From Salminus brasiliensis (lineage: Eukaryota; Chordata; Actinopteri; Characiformes; Bryconidae), in assembly GCF_030463535.1 (NCBI RefSeq), contig NC_132879.1, positions 46,938,094 to 47,002,093 on the forward strand: a DNA stretch of 64,000 bases, given 5' to 3'. Position numbers and translations under genes: made by a program. Of the stretch, positions 11,329 through 21,740 are shown one piece after another. The notes beneath the pieces were generated by a model, which was given only the letters and a program-made list of their open reading frames with translations, had not been told where the DNA came from and made no database searches. Numbering within the stretch: the stretch's first letter is position 1; the number at the start of each line of letters is the position of its first letter.

Positions 11329-12020
11329 CCTGCGAACAATTCAGCAAAAAGTGGATGGAGTGCAAACTATACAGTTACAGTTTACCCCATAGATGAGGTT
11401 CATAAAGCCACTGAGGGGCTGCTTGTAACAGTCACTAGAGACATTTGGTACGTAGATGACTGCAAACACAGTAATTTCAGTACTTTCCAGTGTTATTTTA
11501 GGCAAATAAGCTTTTCAGCCTAAATACAAAACATTTGCATTAGAAAGAAGTGGCTGTGTGAAATGAGGCAAATTATTATGTATGTAATTAAGTAAAACAG
11601 TGGATTTCAATATATATTATTAATAACATGACATCTATGGGATGTATGATGGTATACTATGTGAATAAAAGGTTCCCAAAGAAAGGTTCCCAAAGATTAA
11701 CTGGTGTGATTTAATGGGAAGATATAGTCTCCTCATTGTGAAGGCTTAGGCTATAACTGTTAAAACTGTTAAACTTTAGCCTGGCTAGCTTTCACTCCGA
11801 GTTGTTTGCATGCTTTAAAAAAGTGCTTTATCACAGCCACCAAGAAGGTGACTAAAGTAATATAGGAGTGACTTACGTGACTTATACACTCAGGACATTG
11901 TCACTGAGGTAGTTGACAGCACACTGGAGTGAAATATGAGAAAGTGATCAGAAGCATGTTCTACTCAAACCTGTTTAACTACCTAATGTTACTTTTTACC
12001 CCACATTACGTTGTGAAACT

Positions 12021-12039
12021 CCCCCCCCCCCCCCCCCCC
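12021..12039. repeat. Poly-C run (19 nt)
   Basis: Uninterrupted C homopolymer 30 bp beyond the tetraspanin stop codon (G-run on the coding strand, in its 3' UTR). Its length in the assembly is probably unreliable. Confidence 0.85.
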
Positions 12040-12068
12040 ACATGTACAAGAGTTCTCTGGGTTCAAGA

Positions 12069-12581
12069 CTAGTAATCATCAAACTGATTCCTAGGGTCAT
12101 AATCGTGAACATAACCCTGGTTATAATTGCCTGTCTGTGGGTAGGCCTGATCAGTGTTGTACTGGTCTGGAGACTGGTCGTAACTCTGACTAATGTGTTT
12201 TGGATCGGAAGCGTGGTCATGTTTGTAGTCATAAGAGTGACTGGAAGGCTCAGGGTCATAGTGGTGGTGCTGGTACTGATCATACACCTGTCCAGAATCC
12301 TCCGGAGCATACGCCTCGTAATGTTGCTGGTCAAAAAGGTCACTGTTGTCCTGAAGGTCATGATAGTGTTGGTAATGTTGATCTTCGTACTGATAACCCT
12401 GTCTGGCGTATTCCTGATCGTAATCACCGGGAAGCTGCTGGTCGAAAGTGTGATTGGCAGGCTGGTAGTACTCTTGATTACTCTGCTGAAGGTCAGGAGT
12501 CTCTTCCGTTGCATTCAGCAGGTTCTTGGGATGACGATTTTTGATCTTAAGACCTATGGTCCGGTAGATGTAAACTCCCAA
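12069..12581 (-). other. Tetraspanin last-exon tail: low-complexity, tyrosine-rich
   Basis: Cytoplasmic tail after TM4. The juxtamembrane part is basic ([11 protein letters not shown]), then the sequence becomes rich in Tyr, Asp, Gln, His and Pro, with about 22 tyrosines in the last 130 residues, many in a YD or SYDQ context ([19 protein letters not shown]), ending FDDY. It looks intrinsically disordered and prion-like. The biased composition also leaves two other frames open over the same DNA; those are shadows. Confidence 0.75.
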
Positions 12582-15500
12582 GGTAAACTGCAGAGTCTGA
12601 ACAAGGAGGCAAAAGCAAGAGTTCTATAGTATACAGATGAATAAATTATATGGATTTTTTTAGCATCATGCACATAAAGGGGGAATTCCTTCAATTTGTG
12701 GTTCAAATTGTTGCTCACTGTAAAAAACAGTAAATTACAGCAGTGAAGTGACAGGAAAAAGTGGTCGCAATAGCTACAGTGCAGAGATAGCTATTTGATT
12801 TGCTGTTAAACGAGTTCATGTATAATGATAATCATAAAATAATAACAAAGAATTACTCTTTACAGACTATTTTGCTCTACAGTGCCCTGCATGTGCCACT
12901 CTACTCTGAATCAATTGAAAATCTTTCTAAGGCCACAAAGTTATCCAAAACTAGCGTAAAACAACGCCTCTGACGCTTTGCCATCAGCGACCAGCATCCA
13001 AGAGAGCACAACTGGCCATGCTCTTTCCGGGGAGGTAGATGGCGCTCTCTCCTCTCATCATCGGCCTTAAAAAATGTTGGCCGACACAGGCGTCTGTTAG
13101 CTGGTGTGGTGGAGCTAGTGACCCAGCACTTTCCCCAGAGTGTGTGGGGTGCCTGGCGACAGTTTTAAAAGAGGCAGTGGCTGGCTTTGCGTGGGTCGGA
13201 GGAGACATGTTAAGTCCTTACCCTCCTAGTGCTAGGAGGAGTTACTGACATGTGGGTTAATTGGCAGTACTAAATTGGTAGAAAAAACTAAAAAAAATTA
13301 ACAAATTAAATTATATATAAAACAATTATCTGACATTAGGCAGCATATTTGCATAAGTAAACAATTCCATATTTCATAAGTCAGTTTCTCTAGAATAGAG
13401 CATTTTACACCAAATCATTCTGAACGACTGTGTTTGCATCTTAACCATTTAAATACATAGAAATTTGGAAATAACTGTGGAATTCCAATTTAGGTATTTT
13501 GCTTAGACATTTGATTTACTCACAGTTCTTTCGAAAATAATTTAGTATATCATTAAATCTCATATAAATCTCAATCTGATTTGAGATGTTGTTCTTTGCC
13601 ATGATTTCTACTGCAACCCTAAAGGTGTTCTGTTGGGTTCAGATTCAGTGACTGGGAAGGCCACTGAAGAATGAAAAACTGAATATATGCTGAAACAGGC
13701 TGTGGCTGTGGCAATTGGTATCAACAGGCCCATAGTGTACCCTGAAAACATTCCCCATGCCATTAGACCTCCCCCACTGTTGACACAACGCAGTTTGCGT
13801 CCATGGACTCGAGCCATATTCTGACCCTACTGTCTGTGAGATTCATCAGACCAGGCTACATTTCTCCATTCCTCCAATGTCCAATTTTGGTGCAGCCTCA
13901 GCTTTTCGGTTTTGGCTGACAGATGTGGAAACCAGTGTGGGCTTTTGCTATTGTAGCCCATCTACCTCAAGGTTGAATTGTATTGGCTGTTCTGAAATGC
14001 TTTTCTGCTCACCGCAGTTGTACAGAGTGGTTATCTGAATTACTGTGGTCTTCCTGAGTAAACTCTAGGGACTGTTGTGCTGATTATATCAATTGATCCA
14101 AACTGATCACCATATTCCCAAAGGGATGTGGTTAAATCACTCTCCTAGGGTTGTACAGTTACCTGAATGGCGAGAAGTCCAAGGTCCATACCTAGTATGA
14201 CAAATATATTAGTTTCAGACCATTCTTTTAGTTTCACCCCACAGCCCTGCAGTGAGAAACAACAGCACACGTTAGATCATGCAGTTCAGAGTTCCCAGAG
14301 GCCACATATGATGTCACTTTACTCACAGAGTAAATAGCGCTTTGCAAACAACAAACCCAGTGCCAAGTGTTAGAATACCGTTGTGTAGATATCGGAGCCA
14401 TTTCCTAACGGGTACATCTTACTAGGCAGGAATACGGGGCAGCTAACATTGAAGCAGGAGCACGGGTAAACGTCTGACGTGTTCAGGGTCTGAATAAGTT
14501 TATTTGTCTTCCAGTCGCTGGCGTCCTTTCTGCCACAGCATTTGGCCTGTGGAGAGAAACACATTCATCACAAACTAGCAGATGATGGAACCCAGCTGTG
14601 CTTTTTTATTACAAATGAAAAAGGATCAATTTATTAGCAGACTTTTGTCTCTACTGTTGATCTGATGGTCAGCGGTTACTGTTACATAACACGTACGGAC
14701 TGCTGCATGCTGTCCAGAAGTCTCCATGTTGTTTCTGAATTATTTCCACCGTACTCAGTGATGATGGCATCGATACTTTCAATCAAAACCACCTCGATCT
14801 GTTAAGACAAAAAACACTTTTTACTGTTGGCTTTCTTTTGGTCTTTTGGCTGAAATGTAATGGAAACATGTTGCAGGGTGTGTGGGGAAATGTCAACAGG
14901 GAAATGTGGTGACACTAATCTGGCAGGAATGGCTTAAGAGAAGTCCACTTTCATGTTTTCCCCTGCCGTTCTGTGGTAGTTAAATATTAAATACAGTGCC
15001 AAGCAAAGGTTTGGGCGGCCCTGGGAAAATATCTGCTACTGTGAATAGCTAAGTGAGTAGATGATGATCTGTTTTTTTATCATATAAAAATGTATAAAAT
15101 TACACATTTCTTTAATATTTTAAGAAAGCTTACCTTTTTATTTCCTGCTTTTACAGTTTGAAACAACAAAACGATCATCACAGCTTCAATTTTTGAACCT
15201 TTTAGTTCTTGTGGGATTTTTGCCCAAGAATGTTTTCCTTCCAAAAGACTTCTAGTTCTGTGAGAGTCTTGGGCCATCTTGCTGCACTGCTCTTATATCT
15301 ATCTATCTATCTCTCTATCTCTCTCTCTCTCTACAGTGGGGAAAAAAGTATTTAGTCAGTCACCAATTGTGCAAGTTCTCCCACTTAAAAAGATGAGAGA
15401 GGCCTGTAATTGACATCATAGGTAGACCTCAACTATGAGAGACAAAATGAGAAAAAAAATCTGAAAATCACATTGTCTGATTTTAAAGAATTTATTTGCA

Positions 15501-16833
15501 AATAATGGTGGAAAATAAGTATTTGGTCAATAACAAAAGTTCATCTCAATACTTTGTTATATATCCTTTGTTGGCAATGACAGAGGTCAAACGTTTTCTG
15601 TAAGTCTTCACAAGGTTGGCACACACCGTTGCTGGTATGTTGGCCCATTCCTCCATGCAGATCTCCTCTAGAGCAGTGATGTTTTGGGGCTGTCGGCGGG
15701 CAACACAGACTTTCAACTCCCTCCAAAGGTTTTCTATGGGGTTGAGATCTGGAGACTGGCTAGGCCACTCCAGGACCTTGAAATGCTTCTTACGAAGCCA
15801 CTCCTTTGTTGCCCTGGCAGTGTGCTTGGGATCATTGTCATGCTGAAAGACCCAGCTACGTTTCACCTTCAATGCCCTTGCTGATGGAAGGAAGTTTGCA
15901 CTCAAAATTAATTCTTTCATGTACACGGACCAGTCGTCTAGCCCCTTTGCAGAGAAACAGCCCCAAAGCATGATGTTGCCACCCCCATGCTTCACAGTTG
16001 GTATGGTGTTCTTTGGATGCAACTCAGCATTCACTCTCCTACCAAACAGTTCTACTTTGGTTTAATCTGACCATAAGACATTCTCCCAATACTCTTCCAG
16101 AACATCCAAATGCTCTCAAGCAAACTTCAGACGCGCCCGGATATGTACTGGCTTAAGCAGGGGAACACGTCTGGCACTGCAAGATCTGAGTCCCTGGCGG
16201 CGTAGTGTGTTACTGACGATAGCCTTTGTAACGTTGGTCCAAGCTTTCTGCAGGTCATTCACTAGGCCCCCCCGTGTGGTTCTGGGATTTTTGCTCACTG
16301 TTCTTGTGATCATTTTGACCCCACGGGCTGAGATCTTGCGTGGAGCCCCTGATTGAGGGAGGTTAGCAGTGGTCTTGTAGGTCTCCCATTTTCTGATTAT
16401 TGCTCCCACAGTAGATTTCTTCACACCAAGCTGCTTGCCTATTGCAGATTCAGTCTTCCCAGCCTGGTGCAGGTCTACAATTTTGTTTCTGGTGTCCTTC
16501 GACAGCTCTTTGGTCTTCACCATAGTGGAGAGTGTGACTGTTTGAGATTGTGGGCAGGTGTCTTTTATACTGTTAACAAGTTCAAACAGATGCCATTAAT
16601 ACAGGTAATGAGTGGAGGACAGATAAGCCTCTTAAAGAAGAAGGTACAGGTCTGTGACAGCCAGAAATCTTGCTTGTTTGTAGGTGACCAAATACTTATT
16701 TTTCACCATTATTTGCAAATAAATCCTTTAAAAATCAGACAATGTGATTTTCTGAATTTTCTTTTCTCATTTTGTCTCTCATAGTTGAGGTCTACCTATG
16801 ATGTCAATTACAGGCCTCTCTCATTTTTTTTAA

Positions 16834-16906
<73 letters not shown>

Positions 16907-16921
16907 TTTTTTTATTTTAAG

Positions 16922-16960
<39 letters not shown>

Positions 16961-19243
16961 GTTCCCTGTGCCACTGGCTGCAACACAGTCCCAAAGCATG
17001 ATCAGTCCATGCCTGTGCTTAACAGTTGGCAAGGTGTTCTTCACATGAAATTCTGCACTTTTTCCCAACCCATACTTTTTCTCATTGTGGCCAAAACATT
17101 TTATTTTAACTTCATCAGTTCACAGGACTTGTTTCCTAAATGAACCAGGCTAGATGTTATTTCTAAAGATGAAGTTTGTGATGAGGATGCAATCACTTTA
17201 CTATCTTTGTATGACCTTCTCCTGCTTTATGGGCATTAAATACGTTAATTTGTAAAGTGCTAGGCAGCGCCTCAGATGAGCACATGACTGTGGATTGTTC
17301 AGACAATGTTTGACAGTATTTAAAAAGTTAATGACAGAAAAAAATTAATGACAGCTATAAACTTTCTATAGCCATAACAAGCTAATCCAGATCTGAAATG
17401 CCTTTTTGATGCCCATACTTTTTCAGATCACTCTATACTGTAAGTTTATAGCAATATGTAAAAGTGAAGCTGGATGAAAAGACTTACTCTGTTCCTTTTT
17501 AGCAACAGTAAAATGATGATGAAAAGTTGACCACAGACAATGGCAATTAACATGCCCATGTACTGGAAAAGAAATGAAGATTATGAGGTTGTAAACTAAA
17601 CACAGAGAACATTTCATATGTGAAAATAGAAGTTGTGACCAAAGGACAACGGCACTGAAATGTATCTTAAACTTTTATTGTTTTATTACTTATATTTTTT
17701 ACCCAGTTTTTCTCCTTAAATTTTACCCAACCCACTTATTATTATTACTTGTTATTAGTACTCTCCCCTATCACATGTAATGCTTCCTCTGACACAGCAC
17801 CAGGTACCCAGCTCTGATGCATCGGAATTTACAACACTGAAGTGACGTGGGCAAAGAGGGAGAGCCATCTACCCACTCAGAGAGAGCAAGGCCGATTGTG
17901 CTCTCTTGGGCTCTGGTTGCTGAAGGCAGGCAGCGTGACCCGACTATTATCATTTTTTAACCCCTATTTGATTGTGTTCACACTGCTTTGTAAACATCTA
18001 CTTTACTGTATTTAAGATGTTCCTCTTTCTTAACAGCCTTATTGTATGTAGGCCCTGTAATGTGTGTACCACATGACCTTAACTGTGACTGATTTATGAA
18101 GGAATTTTATAGTATTGTGTGACACTGATACAACAGTACTTACAAAGGCAATGAAACATCGATTTTCTAAGCAGACCCCAATGCAGCCCAGCACGGAGAC
18201 CCCCACGACCACCAGGCCAATAAGAAACAGCCCTCCAGCAACCACCCTGATGTCACCGTCTGTGATTGATGATTGGTGACCACACACAAAAATATGAGTC
18301 AGCACACAGTTAAATGTGTTCATACCAACACAGCCTGAGCTGTACACAAAGCGACTTTCCCAACCACTGCCAATAGCAATCAGCTCACACTCCCTCAGGC
18401 TCTTCTTCACTCACTTATTTGTGTGCAAGTGAAAAGCAGTACTAACACTACTACATTCCAGACTCCAAGCAGGACAAAAAACAGAAGCTTACCACTGTTT
18501 AAAACTGTTATGAAGTTGTCTTTATCAAATAGGATCCATGCAGAACATCCAAAAAGGCTGATACCGAGAATCTGTGAAGAATGATGACGTCTGTTACGTG
18601 TTCAGTAAGTAGGTAAATGTATTTATGGCACTTAGACGTGTAATGAGCTGGAAGTATAAATAATAAAGATCTTATCGGCTTACTTTAACCACATCTCTCA
18701 CTCTCATAATTCATATTCTAAATATCATATATGCTCATATCTAAATGATCACAACAGCTGATGAGAGTGTTTATCCATACCTCACTTCCTATTTGACTAT
18801 TTGCAAAATAAATACCCAGTCAACTTGCCCATGTGGGGCTCACATGGATGGAACATGGTCTAGGCGGGTTCCAGATGGGCATGAGCTCTGAGTGGGTTTG
18901 TACATGGATTATTACTGGGACCCAGCAATAATGAACCCTGTCATTACAGCCTACCTTAATCTCACATGGGTCCTAGCTAGGCCCCAGATGGGGCCCATGT
19001 TTAACCCCTCCATGTCCCATCACTGACCTTGGTGGGCATCCCACACATCCCACATAAAACGTCAAGTACCCATTTGGGTACCCAGGCGTGTTAGATGGGT
19101 AGAGGTAGGTAGGTAGGGACATAGGTAAATAAATAAATAAGGGTTAAAGTATTGATTGAGTATTTATTCCATCTTACCACAAACAGGGAATTGACCAGCA
19201 TTAAAAGGAATGTCAGTATCTGAAGTTTATCCTCTGCCTTCAT
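12069..19243 (-). CDS. Tetraspanin (CD37/CD82/CD53-like) with long Tyr/Asp/His-rich C-terminal tail
   Basis: Four-pass membrane protein that organises partners in tetraspanin-enriched microdomains. Exons, 5' to 3' on the minus strand: 19243-19178, 18571-18493, 18259-18144, 17562-17488, 14798-14697, 14546-14379, 14246-14163, 12623-12069; 1245 nt, 414 aa. All junctions are GT-AG and phases agree. Visible: TM1 ([20 protein letters not shown]), a small loop, TM2 ending [13 protein letters not shown]3 ([19 protein letters not shown]) and a large loop with CCG, PCSC, SC and GC cysteines plus N-glycosylation sites. TM4 ([14 protein letters not shown] then [18 protein letters not shown]) follows. The PCSC pattern resembles CD37/CD82. 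Odd: tetraspanins usually have 230-300 aa and a tail of 5-20 residues; here the last exon adds about 155 cytoplasmic residues. Exact ortholog not recognised. An upstream in-frame ATG (19288) is possible. Confidence 0.87.
12975..13290. repeat. Dispersed repeat (family with CCAAGAGAGCACA / GGAGACATGTTAAGTCC)
   Basis: About 300 bp with recognisable relatives in this window at 10770-11060, 17770-17945 (inverted), 29710-29830, 34530-34735 and 43075-43165 (inverted). Shared words include CCAAGAGAGCACA, the TAGATGGC..CTCTC block and AGAGGC.GTGGCTGG. It has no coding content and lies in the last tetraspanin intron. It is probably a non-autonomous DNA element; class not determined. Confidence 0.6.
13590..14130 (-). 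pseudogene. Decayed Tc1-type transposase fragment
   Basis: Minus-strand reading gives residues such as [26 protein letters not shown] (13740-13817), resembling the Tc1 'GGG..M.WG.FS' block. The neighbouring DNA (TTCATCAGACCAGGCTACAT, GACAGATGTGGAAACCAGTG, CTTTTCTGCTCACCGCAGTTG) is a familiar fish Tc1-like element. Frameshifts and stops throughout. It sits in the last tetraspanin intron. Confidence 0.6.
14993..15290. mobile_element. Left end of another Tc1-type element
   Basis: ACAGTGCCAAGCAAAGGTTTGGGCGGCCC resembles a Tc1 terminal repeat. The following 250 bp has a TTCCTTCCAAAAGACTTCTAG coding-like segment on the minus strand but no usable frame. It ends at the (TATC)n tract that abuts the larger element at 15334. 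Confidence 0.45.
15296..15333. repeat. (TATC)n/(CT)n microsatellite
   Basis: Short TATC then CT repeats immediately before the Tc1 terminal repeat. Confidence 0.85.
15334..16834 (-). mobile_element. Tc1/mariner transposon, nearly complete, right end lost
   Basis: The left end is ACAGTGGGGAAAAAAGTATTT, followed by about 200 bp (15334-15540). This is repeated in reverse complement at 16680-16834, including AGTTGAGGTCTACCTATGATG and the AATCAGACAATGTGATTTT words, so it has the long inverted ends typical of one Tc1 subgroup. The right terminus stops in a T-run at 16834, where a (TA)n tract begins, so about 45 bp of the outer end are missing. The transposase lies between on the minus strand. The element sits in the tetraspanin intron between exons 4 and 5. 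Confidence 0.85.
15546..16523 (-). pseudogene. Tc1 transposase, one frame with two stop codons
   Basis: The reading frame starts [20 protein letters not shown] at 16523 and runs to a stop at 15546, about 325 codons, close to the usual 340. It contains the paired helix-turn-helix DNA-binding region (first 110 residues), the [12 protein letters not shown] block and two of the DDE-type catalytic acidic residues, in [10 protein letters not shown] and in NPIENLW. Two stops interrupt the same frame: TGA at 16116-16118 and TAA at 16062-16064. The second falls directly after the first catalytic Asp (VLWSD), where a Glu codon is usual. No frameshift is seen, so inactivation looks fairly recent. Confidence 0.85.
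16835..16965. repeat. (TA)n-(T)n-(TA)n low-complexity tract
   Basis: Two TA-dinucleotide runs separated by a T homopolymer, directly at the broken end of the Tc1 element. Length is likely unstable. Confidence 0.9.
16966..17440 (-). pseudogene. Decayed Tc1-type transposase fragment
   Basis: The minus-strand segment near 16975-17068 reads [21 protein letters not shown], matching the Tc1 '[16 protein letters not shown]' block, followed by unreadable sequence. It ends near a GCCCATACTTTTTCAGATCA motif. It is older and more degraded than the element at 15334. Lies in the same tetraspanin intron, just before exon 4. Confidence 0.6.
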
Positions 19244-19830
19244 GTTGTTGGAGACCGAAAGCTGGTAACCAAGATCAAACCCAAACAATGAAGGTTAGCA
19301 ACTTCTATTCAAAACATTAGACTACAAGTGATAAAAGAAAAGTTTACAGTTAATTTAGTGGGTTTTTACCTGACTGTGTTGGCCTTGGTGTCTTTCAAAG
19401 GAAAACCGATTTTCTTGAGGAAAAAGCTCACGTTTTCTTAATGTTCAGCTTTCCTTCTCCTTATCAAGTCTTCACCGCTCTCTGTGGATTAGTTTACCAG
19501 AAGCCCTCCAGTACAGCTTAAGACTGAAGTTCACTTCCTGATAACGACACCAATCATTAACCTCTTACCATCACTCTGTGTGTGTGTTCTGATTTTAATG
19601 GTTGTGGCCTCATAATTACTATCCTTAGCATCGTCATCTGTGAAGATAAATAAGAGTCACAGCTTTTATTTATTTAATTTTTTAAATAATAATGAAATTA
19701 AATTAATATTAACTGAATTTCTTTAAGAATATTGAGTATAACTACTTCAATAATATATCTATCCAGAATTTTACACACCCCCCCCCGTGCCAAACCACTT
19801 ACTAGAAACCCTTCACTTTACATCACACTA

Positions 19831-19867
<37 letters not shown>

Positions 19868-19981
19868 GTGTGATCTCTCTTCTTTCCCTTCCCTTTATGT
19901 GGTTTCTGTTCCTTTGTTTGTTTTAGTCTGTTTATTTATCTGTGTAAACCCCTCACTTACGTGCCTGTCAACCAATGACTG

Positions 19982-20012
<31 letters not shown>

Positions 20013-20340
20013 GTCATTAGACATAAATAAATAAGTAAGTAAATAAATTATAAAGTCTACACATTGTTTTGGTACCCTTGGTCAAATTAGACATTTTCCA
20101 CATTTTTTAAGTGAAAATGAGCGAATAAATCTTTTGAAAGAAACTAGCTAAAATGTAAAATGTAACAATATTCAGCAAACATTCCTGTTTATTTACTAAA
20201 TTAAATATTTATTGGGAAAAAATGCATAACATTTTGGTATGGAATAGTTGAAGTCTGTAAATAAACAGCAGTTGTGCCGTAGAATGTGCAGACACATGCC
20301 TTTGTAGAAAATGTGGGCTAAAATCAAGAGTATACATATT
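19244..20340. other. Tetraspanin 5' flank and intergenic spacer
   Basis: Contains the upstream region of the tetraspanin gene (the 5' UTR may be split, with a further exon near 19400-19500), a (CA)n tract at 19832-19864 and a poly-T run at 19980-20010. No gene is seen. The tetraspanin and lsm8 diverge from here. Confidence 0.45.
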
Positions 20341-20344
20341 GTAT

Positions 20345-20825
20345 ACATATGTATTGACAAAAGTAATGGGACACCTGTCCATTCATTCTTCTGAAATCAA
20401 GGGTATTAAAAAAAGAGTTTATCCTGCTTTTGTTGGAGCAACTGTCTGTACTGTCCAGGGATGGCTTTGGAGCATTGCTACAAGGATTTGATTGCATTCA
20501 GTGACAAAAGCATTAGTGAGGTCAGAATGCTGGAGGATCACCACCCCACCTCATCCCCAACTTGCTTACTCATCCCAAAGGAACTGGAAGGAGCACCATC
20601 CATCACTCCAGAGAACACAGTTCCACTGCTCCATACACTCACTGCTGGGGGACTTTACACCCCTCAAGCCCACACCTGGCTGTAAGTATGGTGCTGTTCT
20701 GTTGGCAATACTTCTCTACAGGGACTGGACAATCTGTGTGTGTGTGTTTGTGTGCATTTGCAAATCTATGTCAGCAATGGATGCAACTTAAATTATTAGA
20801 AGGGGTGTCCACAAACTTTTAGGAC
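20345..20825 (+). repeat. Dispersed fish repeat (CTTCTGAAATCAAGGGTATT family), fullest copy
   Basis: Begins near TTGACAAAAGTAATGGGACAC and ends near AGGGGTGTCCACAAACTTTTAGGA. Related pieces in this window lie at 25555-25850, 26990-27290 (inverted), 31680-31905, 33800-34180 (inverted) and 43380-43600; shared words include GATTTGATTGCATTCAG, AGCATTAGTGAGGTCAG and the block ACACCCCTCAAGCCCAC. A short AATGGGACCA..TGGTCCCAATACTTTTGTCCA copy occurs at 60550-60625. Open frames within it are coincidental. Probably a non-autonomous DNA transposon. Confidence 0.65.
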
Positions 20826-21319
20826 AGAATAGAGTCTTTATTGTCATTGTCATATCAGTGCAAACACCAGTAAACATCAATAAAGTGCAAGCAGGCAAAA
20901 ATGCAAATGCACATAATATACAGGTATAAAAAGGCCTTTAAAATCTGAGACATGCAGTGGATCATATAGACAATTGCAATATGGGTGAAGTGAACAGCTG
21001 GTGTGCAACACAGAGATGAGCATGGTTTATGTAAAGTGTGCAAAATGTGCAAAACAGTGATTTTGCTGCTCTTGATCAGAAGGGAAATTAAGAAACACGT
21101 CTTCAGCGCAGGCGGAGACCTGCTAGTGAACAGACAGGCTGAGGCAGTGGGGCTCATGAGCAGCAGGTGAAGAGCGCCCCCTGCCGTTACTCCACACTGC
21201 CCCACCGTAACCTCTCGATGATCCTCTAGTAGAGTCTCTTCTTCAGTAGCTGCGGAGTCGGAGGCGCGTTGTAGGAGAAACACAGGAGCTTTGGTGATTA
21301 AGAAGAAACGCCTGTGGAG

Positions 21320-21740
21320 ATGTCTACCGCTCTGGAGAGTTACATCAACCGTATCCTTTGCGAGCTGGTCTCAAATGATCTCGCACAGAATGTCGTGCAG
21401 TCGGCCTCGGCACTACGCACCCAGGGCTTAGCTAAGATAAGCTAGTGCTAACTCTGCTAGCTAACTCGCTTGCCGTCCGGCACCGGCTTACGCTAGCCTG
21501 CTAATGTTAGCCAGCTTCCGGTTGGCTCTGTTTTTTTAAGGTGGCTCTGGATGTTTATTTGGGAATGTTAAGGGGGCTCATTGGCTGTGTCAAATAGCAA
21601 ACGCAATATTATTGTCTAAAATCTGAGATAGCTGGATAGTATAGTAGCGCGCTACCGTTAGCATGCCAGTGCTAGTTAGCTGGCTAGCTGGCTACGTTAG
21701 CCGGCTGCGTTGTGTGTTCGTAAGAGTGCTGAATGGGGAC
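21320..21740. promoter_or_regulatory. lsm8 first exon/intron 1 region rich in GCTAGC/TTAGC words
   Basis: Starting with exon 1 and running about 400 bp into intron 1, the sequence is CpG-richer than its surroundings and filled with words such as GCTAGC, GCTAAC, TTAGCTAAG and TTAGCC on both strands (for example 21430-21520 and 21640-21710). Such words are common around fish transcription starts, so this marks a likely promoter island. No TATA box seen. Confidence 0.45.

Noticed and set aside
11996-12514. 172-codon minus-strand frame rich in Thr and Met
   Set aside because: Same strand but a different frame from the tetraspanin tail; the correct frame is fixed by TM4 homology and the splice phase, so this is a shadow.
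12042-12629. 195-codon open frame on the plus strand
   Set aside because: It lies antisense to the tetraspanin last exon, whose biased codon use leaves opposite-strand frames open; its Val/Ile/Leu-rich translation has no recognisable domain.
16785-17048. Hydrophobic IYIYIY-rich frame resembling a membrane protein
   Set aside because: It is translation of the (TA)n and poly-T tract.
20855-21283. 142-codon minus-strand frame immediately upstream of lsm8, suggesting a divergent gene
   Set aside because: No family resemblance, no splice support, and the frame runs out of lsm8 5' flank; more likely chance.
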